From positions 1 to 14,051 of the forward strand of contig DATEQV010000186.1 in assembly GCA_035272265.1 (NCBI GenBank): DNA of 14,051 nt, written 5' to 3'. The translations under genes and the position numbers were made by a program. Of this stretch, positions 1-8,021 are shown piece by piece. How positions within the stretch are numbered: position 1 is the stretch's first letter; each line of letters starts with the position of its first letter. Below the pieces are notes generated by a model. That model was not told the DNA's origin and made no database searches. It was given only the letters and a program-made list of their open reading frames with translations. The DNA is from Acidisphaera sp035272265. Its GTDB lineage: Bacteria > Pseudomonadota > Alphaproteobacteria > Acetobacterales > Acetobacteraceae.

Positions 1-1
1 G

Positions 2-1384
2 TCCGAGGCGCTGGTCGCCGCCTATCTCGATCGCATCGCGCGCATCGACGCCGACGGTCCTCGTGCCGTGCTGGCCGTCAATCCAGGAGCACTCGCTGAG
101 GCGCGCGTGAAGGACGCCGAGCGCGCCGCTGGCCGGGCAGGGGGCGCGCTGCACGGGATCCCGATCCTGGTGAAGGACAACACGGAAACCGCCGATCCGC
201 TGCCGACCACCGCCGGGTCGCTCGCACTCGCACGCAACGTCACGGGACGGGACGCGCCGGTCGTGGCGCGGCTGCGGGCCGCGGGTGCGATCGTACTCGG
301 CAAGGCCAACCTGACCGAGTGGTCGAACATGCGCGACAGTCGCGCGATCAGCGGCTGGAGTGCGGTTGGCGGGCAGACGCGCAATCCGCTGGCGCTCGAC
401 CGGACGCCCGGCGGATCGAGTTCCGGCAGCGCCGCCGGTGTCGCGGCGTCGCTCGCGCCGGTGGCGCTGGGGACCGAAACCGACGGCTCGGTCACCCACC
501 CCGCCTCGTTCACCGGCCTCGTCGGGCTGAAACCGACGGTTGGCCTGCTGTCGCGGCGGCACGTCGTGCCGATCTCCGAGAGCCAGGACACGGTCGGAGC
601 AATCACGCGGACGGTCGCCGACGCCGCGCTGCTGATGACCGTGATGGCTGGCACGGATCCGCTCGATCCCGCGACCGCCAAGGCAGACTCCCGGCGGACG
701 GACTATGCAGCAGCACTCGATTCCGCCGCCTTGGGCGGCCGCCGGCTTGGCGTGCTTTGGTTTCTCACGGGCCGAAATGCCGATACGGACGCACTCTTCG
801 ATGCGGCGCTTGCAACGCTGCGCAGAGCCGGCGCCGAGTTGATCGACGTGCCGACGTTCGACGGCATCGACGCGATCCGGGCGGCCGAGAGGATCGTGCT
901 GCGAACGGAACTGAAGACCGGCCTGGCGGCCTACCTCGGCAGCCTTCCAGGCGAGGGTATGCCTCGGAGCCTCTCCGACCTGATCGCCTTCAACGAGGCA
1001 CACGCCAGCGTGGAGATGAACCTGTTCGGCCAGGACGTGTTCGAGGCGGCAGAGCAGACCAGTGCGGACGACCCCGCTTATCTCGACGCGCGCGCTACGG
1101 GGCAGCGTCTCGCCGGGCCGGCCGGCCTCGGCCGCCTGTTCGCCTCCGGCCTCGACGCGCTGATCGCACCGACCCGCGATTCCGCCGGCCCGATTGCCCC
1201 GGCCTCTGGCGGTCCTCTCAATACCGCGTGCCTTCCCGCCGTCGCGGGCTATCCGCACATCACGGTTCCGATGGGCCGCGTCGGCCCGCTGCCGGTCGGG
1301 CTATCCTTCATCGGTCCGGCGTGGTCGGAGGCGTCGCTGCTCGGCCTCGCGTTCGCCTATGAGCAGCGGCGAGGCACCGCCTAA
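2..1384 (+). CDS. Amidase-signature family hydrolase (peptide-amidase-like), 5' end outside the window
   Basis: The protein hydrolyses carboxamide bonds using the amidase-signature Ser-cisSer-Lys triad. The frame is open from base 2, and the residues before the first GTG (68) already read as a typical amidase N-terminal helix (SEALVAAYLDRIARID), so the gene starts upstream of the window. The triad is intact: Lys in ILVKDN (codon 173-175), cis-Ser in GGSSSGSAAG (416-418) and nucleophilic Ser in GTETDGSVTHPA (488-490). The spacing between the two serines is 24 residues, as in characterised members. The motifs DGS and GLKPTVGLLSR, with PIS.SQDT after them, resemble peptide amidases more than the GatA subunit of the tRNA amidotransferase, which usually has TGGS. 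No signal peptide can be judged because the N-terminus is missing. Its TAA overlaps the ancestral stop of the convergent dehydratase. The substrate cannot be told from sequence. Confidence 0.93.
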   Translation, partial: SEALVAAYLDRIARIDADGPRAVLAVNPGALAEARVKDAERAAGRAGGALHGIPILVKDNTETADPLPTTAGSLALARNVTGRDAPVVARLRAAGAIVLGKANLTEWSNMRDSRAISGWSAVGGQTRNPLALDRTPGGSSSGSAAGVAASLAPVALGTETDGSVTHPASFTGLVGLKPTVGLLSRRHVVPISESQDTVGAITRTVADAALLMTVMAGTDPLDPATAKADSRRTDYAAALDSAALGGRRLGVLWFLTGRNADTDALFDAALATLRRAGAELIDVPTFDGIDAIRAAERIVLRTELKTGLAAYLGSLPGEGMPRSLSDLIAFNEAHASVEMNLFGQDVFEAAEQTSADDPAYLDARATGQRLAGPAGLGRLFASGLDALIAPTRDSAGPIAPASGGPLNTACLPAVAGYPHITVPMGRVGPLPVGLSFIGPAWSEASLLGLAFAYEQRRGTA

Positions 1385-2327
1385 CCCGCGAAATTCACCG
1401 CGGTCGTGTTGCCGCCGCAGACCAGCACGGCGACACGCTCGTCAGCCGATGGACGCTACCGGCCGGAGAGCAGGGCAGCGAACGCCGCCGCTCCGCCGGG
1501 CTCCGCCACGATGCGCAGCATCGACCACAGCGCTGCCTGCGCTGCGCGGATATCGGCGTCGGAAACAAGCACGACCTCCGGCGCGACATGCGTGCGGGCG
1601 ATGCGGAAGGCCAGGGTGCCGATCCGGCGTGGCGCGAGGCTGTCGGCGGCGATACCGCCTGCCGGAGCGTCGACCGGTTCGCCGGCAGCGAACGCCGCAT
1701 GCAGCGTCGGCGCGCCCTCCGGCTCAACGGCAACCACCTTCGAACGGCCGGCATACCAGGCGGCGATGCCGCCGATCAGCCCGCCGCCGCCGACCGCGAC
1801 GAGGACGGTGTCCACACCGGACGCATCCACCTCGAGTTCCAAGCCAACCGACCCTTGCCCCAGCAACGTCTCCGGCTGGTCGTAGGCATGGACCTTCATG
1901 GCGCCGGTGCGCACGGCGTGGGCCTCGCTGGCCGCCAGCGCGTCGGCATAGCGGTCGCCCGTCACCACCAGCGCGGCGCCGTACTCCCGGATGCGATTGA
2001 CCTTCGCCGGAGAGGTGATCGACGGAACAAAGATCGTGGCCGGAACGCCAAGACGCCGCGCCGCGTAGGCGACCGCCGCGCCGTGGTTGCCGCCCGATGC
2101 GGCGATCACGCCCGCCCGTGGCACGTCGCGCAGCAACAGGTTGGCGAACGCGCCGCGCGCCTTGAATGAGCCGGTGTGCTGCAGAAGCTCCAGCTTGAAC
2201 GCCAGCCGCCCCGGCACGAGACCGAACTCGGTCGCGTCGGCCTCGATCACCGGCGTGCGGCGGGGCGGATCGCACGCTCTGTTGCCGCGATCGCGTCTCG
2301 CGTGATGGGGGACGGCTGATCGGTCAT
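1381..2327 (-). pseudogene. Threonine/serine dehydratase-like PLP enzyme, apparently disrupted by a frameshift and a premature stop
   Basis: Intact relatives deaminate threonine or serine to 2-oxo acids using pyridoxal phosphate. The central part is well preserved: the PLP lysine in HTGSFKARGA, SGGNHGAAVAYAA, the phosphate-binding glycine loop VAVGGGGLIGG and AEPGGAAAFAALLSG. Two lesions are visible. (1) The best start is ATG 2327-2325, with GAGGG about five bases upstream, and it reads a normal N-terminus (MTDQPSPITRDAIAATERAIRP). That frame ends in TGA shortly afterwards, while the conserved continuation RRTPVIEADATEFG lies in another frame, so a shift sits near 2260-2268. (2) An in-frame TAG at 1458-1456 follows LLSGR. 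Beyond it, 24 codons still read RPSADERVAVLVCGGNTTAV to a TAG at 1383-1381. This tail carries the CGGN motif whose Cys/Ser contacts the PLP pyridine ring in the family. A continuous 307-residue frame exists but has an implausible N-terminus. Sequencing error at one site is possible; two independent errors are less likely. Confidence 0.82.
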
Positions 2328-2355
2328 GGTCCCTCGCCGTTTCGCTCTGCGAGCA

Positions 2356-2375
2356 CCGGCACCATGTGGCGCCGG
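2356..2375 (-). terminator. Possible hairpin between glycosyltransferase and dehydratase genes
   Basis: On the minus-strand RNA, CCGGCGCC and GGUGCCGG can form an eight-pair stem (one G-U pair) closed by a four-base ACAU loop. It lies in the 110-bp gap after the glycosyltransferase stop and before the dehydratase start. There is no U-run after it, so it may be a weak or Rho-assisted terminator, an RNA processing site or chance in GC-rich DNA. Confidence 0.25.
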
Positions 2376-2437
2376 CCACGGCGTCGGACCAGCCGTCGCC
2401 CTACGAACCGAGGATCATAGGGCAACGGCGGACGTCG

Positions 2438-3493
2438 TCAGTCGGCCGCTTCGGCCTGCACCAGCTCCAGCTTGCGGGCGACGCGGGTGTAGAGACCGAC
2501 ATAGTCCCGCGCCATGCGTGCGGAGGTGAAGCGGTCCTCGAACGCGGCACGCACCCCTGCGCGGTCGAGTTGGGGCAGGCGGCGGAGGGCCTCGACCGCC
2601 TCGTCCTCGTTGTCGACGATGAAGCCGGTCACGCCGTCTTCCTTCACCTCCGGCACCGAACCGTGGCGATACGCCACGACCGGCGTGCCGCAGGCCATGG
2701 ACTCGATCATGACCAGACCGAACGGCTCCGGCCATTCGATCGGGAACAGCAAGGCATGTGCGCCCGACAGGAAGTCGGGCTTCTGCTTGTCATTGATCTC
2801 GCCGACGAATTCGACATCTGCATCTTCAAGCAGATGCTTGATCTCCTCGTCAAAATACTTGCGGTCGGCGCTGTCCACTTTCGCTGCGATCTTCAGCTTC
2901 ATGCCCATCCGCTTGGCGATCTTGATCGCGCGGTCCGGGCCCTTTTCCGGCGAGATGCGGCCGAGGAACGCCAGGTAGCGCTGCTCGACCGGCCGCGGGG
3001 TCAGTAGGTCGGCGGGCAGGCCGTGCAGCACGGTGCCGATCCAGTTCTGGCCCTCGAGCGGCAGGCGCTGGGCGTCGGAGATCGACACCAGCGGCACGTT
3101 CGGGAACATCCCGTAGATCTTCTTGAACTCGGGCAGGTCGAGCCGGCCGTGCAGCGTGGTCAGGAACGGCACGCCGAGCCGGCTGAACAGCGAGAACGGG
3201 AAGTAGTCGGTGTGGAAGTGCAGCACGTCGAACTCGCGCGCCCGCTGCGCCACGTACTCCATCATCACGTGGTAGGCGGCGACCCAGTCCTTGCAGGTCG
3301 GATCGAGGCGGATCGCCATCGGCCAGACCGGCTCGAGCTTCGCCTTCGTCACGCTGTCGCCGGATGCGAACAACGTCACGTCGTGTCCCTGCCGGACCAG
3401 CTCTTCGGTCAACCACGAAACGACGCGCTCTGTACCACCGTACAACTTGGGAGGGACGGCCTCGAACAGAGGCGCGATTTGGGCTATGCGCAC
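2438..3493 (-). CDS. Glycosyltransferase family 4 protein
   Basis: This is a 351-residue retaining glycosyltransferase of the GT-B fold. It probably moves a sugar from a nucleotide-sugar donor in the cytoplasm; there is no signal peptide or membrane segment. The N-terminal Rossmann domain opens with MRIAQIAPLF and the glycine motif YGGTER (residues 18-23). The C-terminal GT4 donor domain begins around GRISPEKG (178-185) and carries the E-x7-E motif EPFGLVMIE (256-264) followed by MACGTPVVA. Length is normal for the family. The start is GTG at 3493, chosen because AAGGGGGA lies about eight bases upstream and because translation fits the usual GT4 N-terminus. The gene is transcribed divergently from the ABC exporter and otsA, which suggests but does not prove a shared role in making or exporting a glycan or osmolyte. 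Acceptor and product are unknown. Confidence 0.92.
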   Translation of the reverse strand: MRIAQIAPLFEAVPPKLYGGTERVVSWLTEELVRQGHDVTLFASGDSVTKAKLEPVWPMAIRLDPTCKDWVAAYHVMMEYVAQRAREFDVLHFHTDYFPFSLFSRLGVPFLTTLHGRLDLPEFKKIYGMFPNVPLVSISDAQRLPLEGQNWIGTVLHGLPADLLTPRPVEQRYLAFLGRISPEKGPDRAIKIAKRMGMKLKIAAKVDSADRKYFDEEIKHLLEDADVEFVGEINDKQKPDFLSGAHALLFPIEWPEPFGLVMIESMACGTPVVAYRHGSVPEVKEDGVTGFIVDNEDEAVEALRRLPQLDRAGVRAAFEDRFTSARMARDYVGLYTRVARKLELVQAEAAD

Positions 3494-3540
3494 GGCTACT
3501 TCCCCCTTCTTTGCGGGATGACGTTAAAACTGTATCTTTT

Positions 3541-3562
3541 ACTTGAAACCGACTTGAAGCCG
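3541..3562. repeat. 11-bp tandem direct repeat in the divergent promoter region
   Basis: Two adjacent copies, ACTTGAAACCG (3541-3551) and ACTTGAAGCCG (3552-3562), match at 10 of 11 positions. They lie within the only distinctly AT-rich stretch of the surrounding kilobases, between the divergent glycosyltransferase and ABC exporter genes. An 11-bp period places both copies on the same DNA face, as expected for a regulator binding as a tandem dimer. Binding by any protein is inference. Confidence 0.45.
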
Positions 3563-3570
3563 GCTATGTT
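3543..3570 (+). promoter_or_regulatory. Candidate sigma-70 promoter for the ABC exporter-otsA genes
   Basis: TTGAAA (3543-3548) and TATGTT (3565-3570) are separated by 16 bases, about 97 bases before the preferred ATG of the exporter gene. The -35 hexamer is part of the tandem repeat. The same hexamer read on the other strand (TTTCAA) with TAACGT (3526-3521), also 16 bases away, could serve the glycosyltransferase gene, so the two promoters may share their -35 region. Assigned by eye from consensus only. Confidence 0.35.
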
Positions 3571-3666
3571 CTCGCTTACGGTGAGTAATAGGCATCGACT
3601 GTGGCCGAACTTCGCGGAATTGCGGCAGAAATTCGGCAAGACGAAAAGACACGGAAGGCTCTCGGC

Positions 3667-5487
3667 ATGGGACAGCAGAACACGAACCCGGCGGCGGAGA
3701 CGGCGCGCTTGCGCCGGCTGTCGGCGATGCGTTCGCGCCCTCTCGGCATCGTGCTCCACTACGTGGCGCGCCACCCGGTCGCGCACGGCATCGTGCTGGC
3801 AACCGTGCTCGGCGCCGTGTTGTGCGCCGTCGGCACTCAATACGGCCTCAAGTCGCTGGTCGACGCGGTCTCGCACGGTCCTGGCGGCACCGGCGTCTGG
3901 ACGGCGTTTGCTGCCGTGTGCCTGCTGATCACCGCCGACAACCTGCTGTGGCGCGTCGCGGGAGTGGCGGCGGCACGCGGTTTCACTGCCGTGACGGGCG
4001 ATGTCCGCCGCGATCTGTTCGCGCATCTGACTGGTCATTCCCCGAGCTACTTCGCCGAACGGCTTCCCGGCGGGCTCGCCAGCCGCATCAGCGCGACCGC
4101 GACCGCAATGTTCACAGCGCTCAACACCGGAGCGTGCAATGTGTTGCCGCCCTGCATCGGGGTGGTTGTCGCGATCAGCTTGATCAGCGTCGTCAATCCC
4201 ACGATGGCGGGTGCCTTGGCCGTTGCGGGCTCGATGATCGGGTTCGTGATCTTCTTGCTCGCCCGCAATGGCGTGCCGCTGCACCGGACCTTCGCGCAAA
4301 GCGCGGCGGCGGTGGACGGCGAACTCGTCGACGTGATCAGCAACTTTCATGTCGTACGCGCGTTCGGCGCCACCTTCCGCGAGCGTGACCGCCTCGCCGG
4401 CTGCATCGATACGGAAATGCGTGCCCGTCGCCGCAGCCTGTTCTATCTGGAGCGCCTGCGCCTCATCCACGCGGTCGTAACCGCGCTGCTCGCGGCCGGA
4501 CTGATCGGCTGGGGCCTGCATCTGTGGGAGAAGGGCCAGGCGACACCGGGCGACGTCGTGCTGATCGCCTCGCTCGGCGTGATGATCCTACATGCCACGC
4601 GCGACCTCGCGGTCGCGTTGGTCGACCTCACGCAGCACATCGCACGCCTTCAGGAAGCCACCGAGGCGGTGCTCGAGCCGCACGCGATGCCCGAACCGGC
4701 CGCGGCACCTGTGCTGCGCGACGGGCAGGGCGAGGTGCGGTTCGCCGACGTGACGTTCGCCTATGCCGGCCGCGCGCCGGTGCTGCGCAACTTCAACCTG
4801 ACCATCCAGCCCGGCAGTCGCGTCGGCCTTGTCGGCGCCTCGGGCGCTGGCAAATCCACCGTGGTCTCGCTGCTGCAGCGGTTCCACGACATCCAGGGCG
4901 GCCACATCCTGCTCGACGGGCAGGACATCGCGAGGGTGCGGCAGGAGAGCCTGCGCCGCCTGATCGCGGTCGTGCCGCAGGACGTCAGCCTGTTCCACCG
5001 CACGGTGCTGGAGAACATCCGCTACGCGCGTCCCGACGCGAGCGAGGCCGACGTGTTGGATGCCGCGGCGATGGCGCAGTGCGACTTCCTTGCGGCGCTG
5101 CCGGAAGGCTACGACACGATGGTCGGCGACCGCGGCGTGAAGCTGTCGGGCGGCCAGCGCCAGCGCCTAGCGATCGCGCGCGCGCTGCTGAAGGACGCGC
5201 CGATCCTGTTGCTCGACGAGGCGACCAGCGCGCTGGACACCGAAAGCGAGCGCGCGATCCAGACCGCGCTCGATACCCTGATGCAGGGCCGCACGGTCAT
5301 CGCCGTGGCGCACCGGCTGTCGACGTTGCAGAACTTCGACCGCATCGTCGTCATGGACCACGGCCGCATCGTCGACGACGGACCGCCGCTGCTGTTGTCC
5401 AGCCGCCCAGGGCCGTACCGGGACCTGTTGCGGATGCAGGAAAGCGCCGTCCCGCTCGGTCTGGACGAGGTGCAGCAAGCCGCCTAA
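3667..5487 (+). CDS. ABC exporter with fused transmembrane and ATP-binding domains (MsbA/HlyB-like half transporter)
   Basis: This 606-residue half transporter should dimerise in the inner membrane and use ATP to move a substrate outward or flip a lipid. The N-terminal half (about residues 20-340) is a type-1 exporter membrane domain with several hydrophobic segments. The C-terminal ATPase has Walker A GASGAGKST (~390-398), Q-loop VPQDVS (Gln ~438), signature LSGGQ (~493), Walker B ILLLDEATSALD (~512) and H-loop His ~549 in VAHRLST; all are intact. I prefer ATG 3667 because GGAAGG lies eight bases upstream. The frame stays open to GTG 3601, but those 22 codons have only about half G/C at third positions, unlike the gene body, and a poor ribosome site. 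otsA follows after nine bases, implying one operon. The substrate is unknown; lipid-linked glycan, polysaccharide, peptide or drug are all possible. Confidence 0.93.
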   Translation: MGQQNTNPAAETARLRRLSAMRSRPLGIVLHYVARHPVAHGIVLATVLGAVLCAVGTQYGLKSLVDAVSHGPGGTGVWTAFAAVCLLITADNLLWRVAGVAAARGFTAVTGDVRRDLFAHLTGHSPSYFAERLPGGLASRISATATAMFTALNTGACNVLPPCIGVVVAISLISVVNPTMAGALAVAGSMIGFVIFLLARNGVPLHRTFAQSAAAVDGELVDVISNFHVVRAFGATFRERDRLAGCIDTEMRARRRSLFYLERLRLIHAVVTALLAAGLIGWGLHLWEKGQATPGDVVLIASLGVMILHATRDLAVALVDLTQHIARLQEATEAVLEPHAMPEPAAAPVLRDGQGEVRFADVTFAYAGRAPVLRNFNLTIQPGSRVGLVGASGAGKSTVVSLLQRFHDIQGGHILLDGQDIARVRQESLRRLIAVVPQDVSLFHRTVLENIRYARPDASEADVLDAAAMAQCDFLAALPEGYDTMVGDRGVKLSGGQRQRLAIARALLKDAPILLLDEATSALDTESERAIQTALDTLMQGRTVIAVAHRLSTLQNFDRIVVMDHGRIVDDGPPLLLSSRPGPYRDLLRMQESAVPLGLDEVQQAA

Positions 5488-5496
5488 CGCTGGGAC

Positions 5497-6873
5497 GTGG
5501 CACGCCTCGTCGTCGTCTCCAACCGGGTCGCACCGATCAAGGAGGGCGAGCCTCCGTCGGGCGGCCTCGCGGCCGGTCTCCTCGATGCGCTGCGCGAGGC
5601 CGGGGGCATCTGGTTCGGCTGGAGCGGCGAGGTGACGGAGAGCAGCCCGTCCTTCGTCGGCAGTCCCCAGCAGGTCGGGCCGATCTCGCTGTACACGATC
5701 CCGCTCGGCCGGGCTGACTACGACGGCTACTACCGCGGCTTCGCCAACGGGACGCTCTGGCCGACGCTGCATTACCAGCTGTCGCTCGCCCGCTTCACCT
5801 GGGAGGACTACGAGGCCTGGCGGCGGGTCAACCGCGTCTTCGCCCTGTGCCTCGCCCCGCTGCTGAGTGACGACGACCTGATCTGGGCGCAGGACTATCA
5901 CCTGTTCGGCTTGGCCGAGGCGCTGCGCGAGATCGGCTGCAACCAGCGGCTCGGCCTGTTCGTCCACACGCCGTTCCCCCCGCCGCCGGTGCTGATGACC
6001 GTGCCGCCGCACGCCGCGGTGGTCCGGGCGCTGGCGCAGTTCGACGTGATCGGATTCCAGACCGAAGGCGATCGTGTCGCCTTCGACGACTATCTGGTGC
6101 GCATCGCCGAGGGCGACATCGTCGCGCATGGCCTCACCCGCGCGTACAATCGCCTCGTCCGCACCGAGGTCTATCCGATCGGCATCGATGTCGAGGAGAT
6201 CGCGGCCCAGGTGGTCGCACCGGAATACCAACGCGACGCGGCCGCCCTGCGATCGAGCCTGCGCGGCAGCAGCCTGATCCTCAGCGTCGACCGGCTGGAC
6301 TATTCGAAAGGTCTGCGCCAGCGCTTTCTCGGCTTCGAACGCTTCCTGGAGCGCCACCCGTCCCGGCGCGGCGGCGTGGTGATGATGCAGATCGCGCCGC
6401 CGACGCGCGAAGACATCGAGACCTACCGCGAGATCCGCCGTGAGCTGGAAGGCGAGGCCGGCCGCATCAACGGCCGCTTCGCCGAGCTGGACTGGGTGCC
6501 GCTGCGCTACCTCAACCGCGGCTTCGCGCGCCCCTCGCTGATGCCGATGTATCGCGCCGCCCGGATCGGGCTGGTGACGCCCATGCGCGACGGGATGAAC
6601 CTCGTCGCCAAGGAATACGCCGCGGCGCAGGACCCGGACGATCCGGGCGTCCTGGTGCTCAGCCAGTTCGCGGGCGCGGCCTGCGAGCTGACCTCGGCGC
6701 TGCTGATCAACCCCTACGACCCCGACGGCGTCGCCGGAGCGCTGGAGCAGGGCCTGTCGATGTCACTGGAAGAACGTCGGGAGCGCCACGCGGGGATGCT
6801 GGCCGTGTTGCGGGAAAATACGCTGGCCCGCTGGCGCGATCGCTTTACCGCCGACCTTGCTCGGGCCGAGTGA
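5497..6873 (+). CDS. otsA: Trehalose-6-phosphate synthase (GT20)
   Basis: The enzyme joins glucose from a nucleotide sugar to glucose 6-phosphate to give trehalose 6-phosphate, the first step of the OtsAB pathway, in the cytoplasm. At 458 residues it is close to E. coli OtsA. Active-site motifs are present: SNR (8-10), the loop GG at 22-23, WFGWSGE (39-45), QDYHL (132-136, where E. coli has HDYHL), the donor-phosphate residues Arg266 and Lys271 in VDRLDYSKGL, and DGMNLVAKEY (365-374). The start is GTG 5497, nine bases after the exporter stop. Only a weak GGGA precedes it, so translation may depend on coupling to the exporter gene. No trehalose-6-phosphate phosphatase (otsB) is fused to it or present in the window, so that step must be encoded elsewhere. 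Trehalose typically protects against osmotic and drying stress. Confidence 0.96.
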   Translation: MARLVVVSNRVAPIKEGEPPSGGLAAGLLDALREAGGIWFGWSGEVTESSPSFVGSPQQVGPISLYTIPLGRADYDGYYRGFANGTLWPTLHYQLSLARFTWEDYEAWRRVNRVFALCLAPLLSDDDLIWAQDYHLFGLAEALREIGCNQRLGLFVHTPFPPPPVLMTVPPHAAVVRALAQFDVIGFQTEGDRVAFDDYLVRIAEGDIVAHGLTRAYNRLVRTEVYPIGIDVEEIAAQVVAPEYQRDAAALRSSLRGSSLILSVDRLDYSKGLRQRFLGFERFLERHPSRRGGVVMMQIAPPTREDIETYREIRRELEGEAGRINGRFAELDWVPLRYLNRGFARPSLMPMYRAARIGLVTPMRDGMNLVAKEYAAAQDPDDPGVLVLSQFAGAACELTSALLINPYDPDGVAGALEQGLSMSLEERRERHAGMLAVLRENTLARWRDRFTADLARAE

Positions 6874-7028
6874 TCCGACAGCGGTGATCGAACCCGCCGC
6901 GCAGAATGCGCTTCTCGCGTGTGCCCGTCCCCGCGTATCCTTGTGCCAGTTGGGCGGGTCGCAGTGCGGCAGCCGTCCCGCCGCGCCACGGCAAACCGCC
7001 CGGGTGACAATCCGGAGGGAACAACACC

Positions 7029-7958
7029 ATGGCTGAAAAAGCGGCAGCGAACCCGCTGCTTTGGGTCTCAGTCCTGCTGGGAAGGACGAGTGCCGCGGCC
7101 GCAAGCGCCGCGTCACAGGCTGACCTCACCACCGCCGTTGCCCAAGCCCCGCCAAAAGTCCGGCGCATCGCCATGAGCGATCTGCGGGAGTGCCTGGCCG
7201 ATGGCTGGGACGACTTCCTCGAGAGCCGCGTCCACTACGTCGTGCTGGGCCTGATTTATCCGGTGGTCGGCCTTCTGCTCGCGCGGCTTTCGATGGGGGA
7301 TGCCGGGAATGCCTATCACCTGATCTATCCGCTGGCGGCCGGCTTCACGCTGCTGGGCCCCTTCGCCGCGGTCGGGCTGGAGGAGATCAGCCGCCGCCGC
7401 GAGCAGGGCATGACGGTGCGCTGGCTCGATGCGTTCGCGGTGCTGGGCTCGCCGCGCTTGGCCGCCATCATCTTCTTCGGTGCGCTGTTGTGCGCGGTCT
7501 ACCTGCTCTGGCTCGGCGCCGCACACGGCATCTATCAGTTGACCATCGGGCCGATGATCCAGGCGGCGGCCGCCACCCCCACCGGCCAGCCTGTGCCGGT
7601 CTCGGCGGGCTTGTTCCTGCACACCGTCTTCACCACCGGCGCGGGCTGGACGATGCTGATCGGCGGCACCGTCGTCGGATTCGTCTTCGCGGTCGTGGTG
7701 CTGTTCGTCGGCGTGATCTCGTTCCCGATGCTGCTGGATCGCGACGACCTGGGTGCGACGGCTGGCGCGCAGGTCTCGACGGCGATGCAGACGTCGATCC
7801 AGGCGGTGCTGGCCAACCCGGTGCCGATGTTCGCATGGGGCGCGATCGTGGCGGGGCTTCTGCTGGCGGGTTCGCTGCCGCTGCTGGTGGGTCTTGCCGT
7901 GGCGATGCCGGTGCTGGGCCATGCCACTTGGCACCTGTACCGGCGCGTGATCGCCTAG
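7029..7958 (+). CDS. DUF2189 integral membrane protein
   Basis: This 309-residue inner-membrane protein has no known biochemical role. It has a ~45-residue Ala-rich, non-conserved N-terminus. Next comes the family core: a Gly-Trp helix (CLADGWDDF, 55-63), hydrophobic segments at about 69-87, 97-118, 144-163, 207-232 and 267-296, and the diagnostic stretch GFTLLGPFAAVGLEEISRRR (105-124). ATG 7029 has GGAGGG nine bases upstream. The 155-bp gap after otsA suggests its own promoter, though I found no convincing hexamers there. The convergent neighbour begins its stop 63 bases downstream, with a hairpin between. Context gives no firm functional hint. Confidence 0.87.
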   Translation: MAEKAAANPLLWVSVLLGRTSAAAASAASQADLTTAVAQAPPKVRRIAMSDLRECLADGWDDFLESRVHYVVLGLIYPVVGLLLARLSMGDAGNAYHLIYPLAAGFTLLGPFAAVGLEEISRRREQGMTVRWLDAFAVLGSPRLAAIIFFGALLCAVYLLWLGAAHGIYQLTIGPMIQAAAATPTGQPVPVSAGLFLHTVFTTGAGWTMLIGGTVVGFVFAVVVLFVGVISFPMLLDRDDLGATAGAQVSTAMQTSIQAVLANPVPMFAWGAIVAGLLLAGSLPLLVGLAVAMPVLGHATWHLYRRVIA

Positions 7959-7975
7959 CTGCCGACTGCTTGCCG

Positions 7976-7995
7976 TGCCGGGCGGAAGCCCGGCA
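7976..7995. terminator. Hairpin between convergent genes, likely bidirectional terminator
   Basis: TGCCGGGC (7976-7983) and GCCCGGCA (7988-7995) form a perfect eight-pair stem closed by GGAA, a GNRA-type tetraloop on the plus-strand RNA. It sits midway in the gap between two genes that end towards each other. There is no clear U-run on either side, which is common for terminators in GC-rich genomes. Confidence 0.55.
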
Positions 7996-8021
7996 GGCCC
8001 GCCTCGGTTCGCCGTCGCGTC

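Noticed and set aside
1456..2379. Taking the continuous 307-codon minus-strand frame as an intact dehydratase
   Set aside because: Its first ~40 residues are not dehydratase-like, while the proper N-terminus with ribosome site lies in another frame, and the C-terminal CGGN tail is cut off.
2398..2423. GCCCTA/TAGGGC inverted repeat after the glycosyltransferase gene
   Set aside because: Six-base stem with a 14-base loop and no U-run; not distinguishable from chance.
3601..3666. GTG 3601 as start of the ABC exporter, adding 22 residues
   Set aside because: Third-position G/C is only about half in this stretch and there is no good ribosome site; ATG 3667 has GGAAGG at proper spacing.
3496..4521. 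Open frame (341 codons) on the minus strand over the ABC exporter membrane domain
   Set aside because: Low-complexity, charged product opposite a conserved domain; a shadow of high-GC codon use.
5167..6357. Long open frame (396 codons) on the minus strand across the exporter end and otsA
   Set aside because: It is antisense to two clearly conserved genes, its product is rich in Arg, Gln, Asp and Glu with no domain pattern, and such frames are common in GC-rich DNA.
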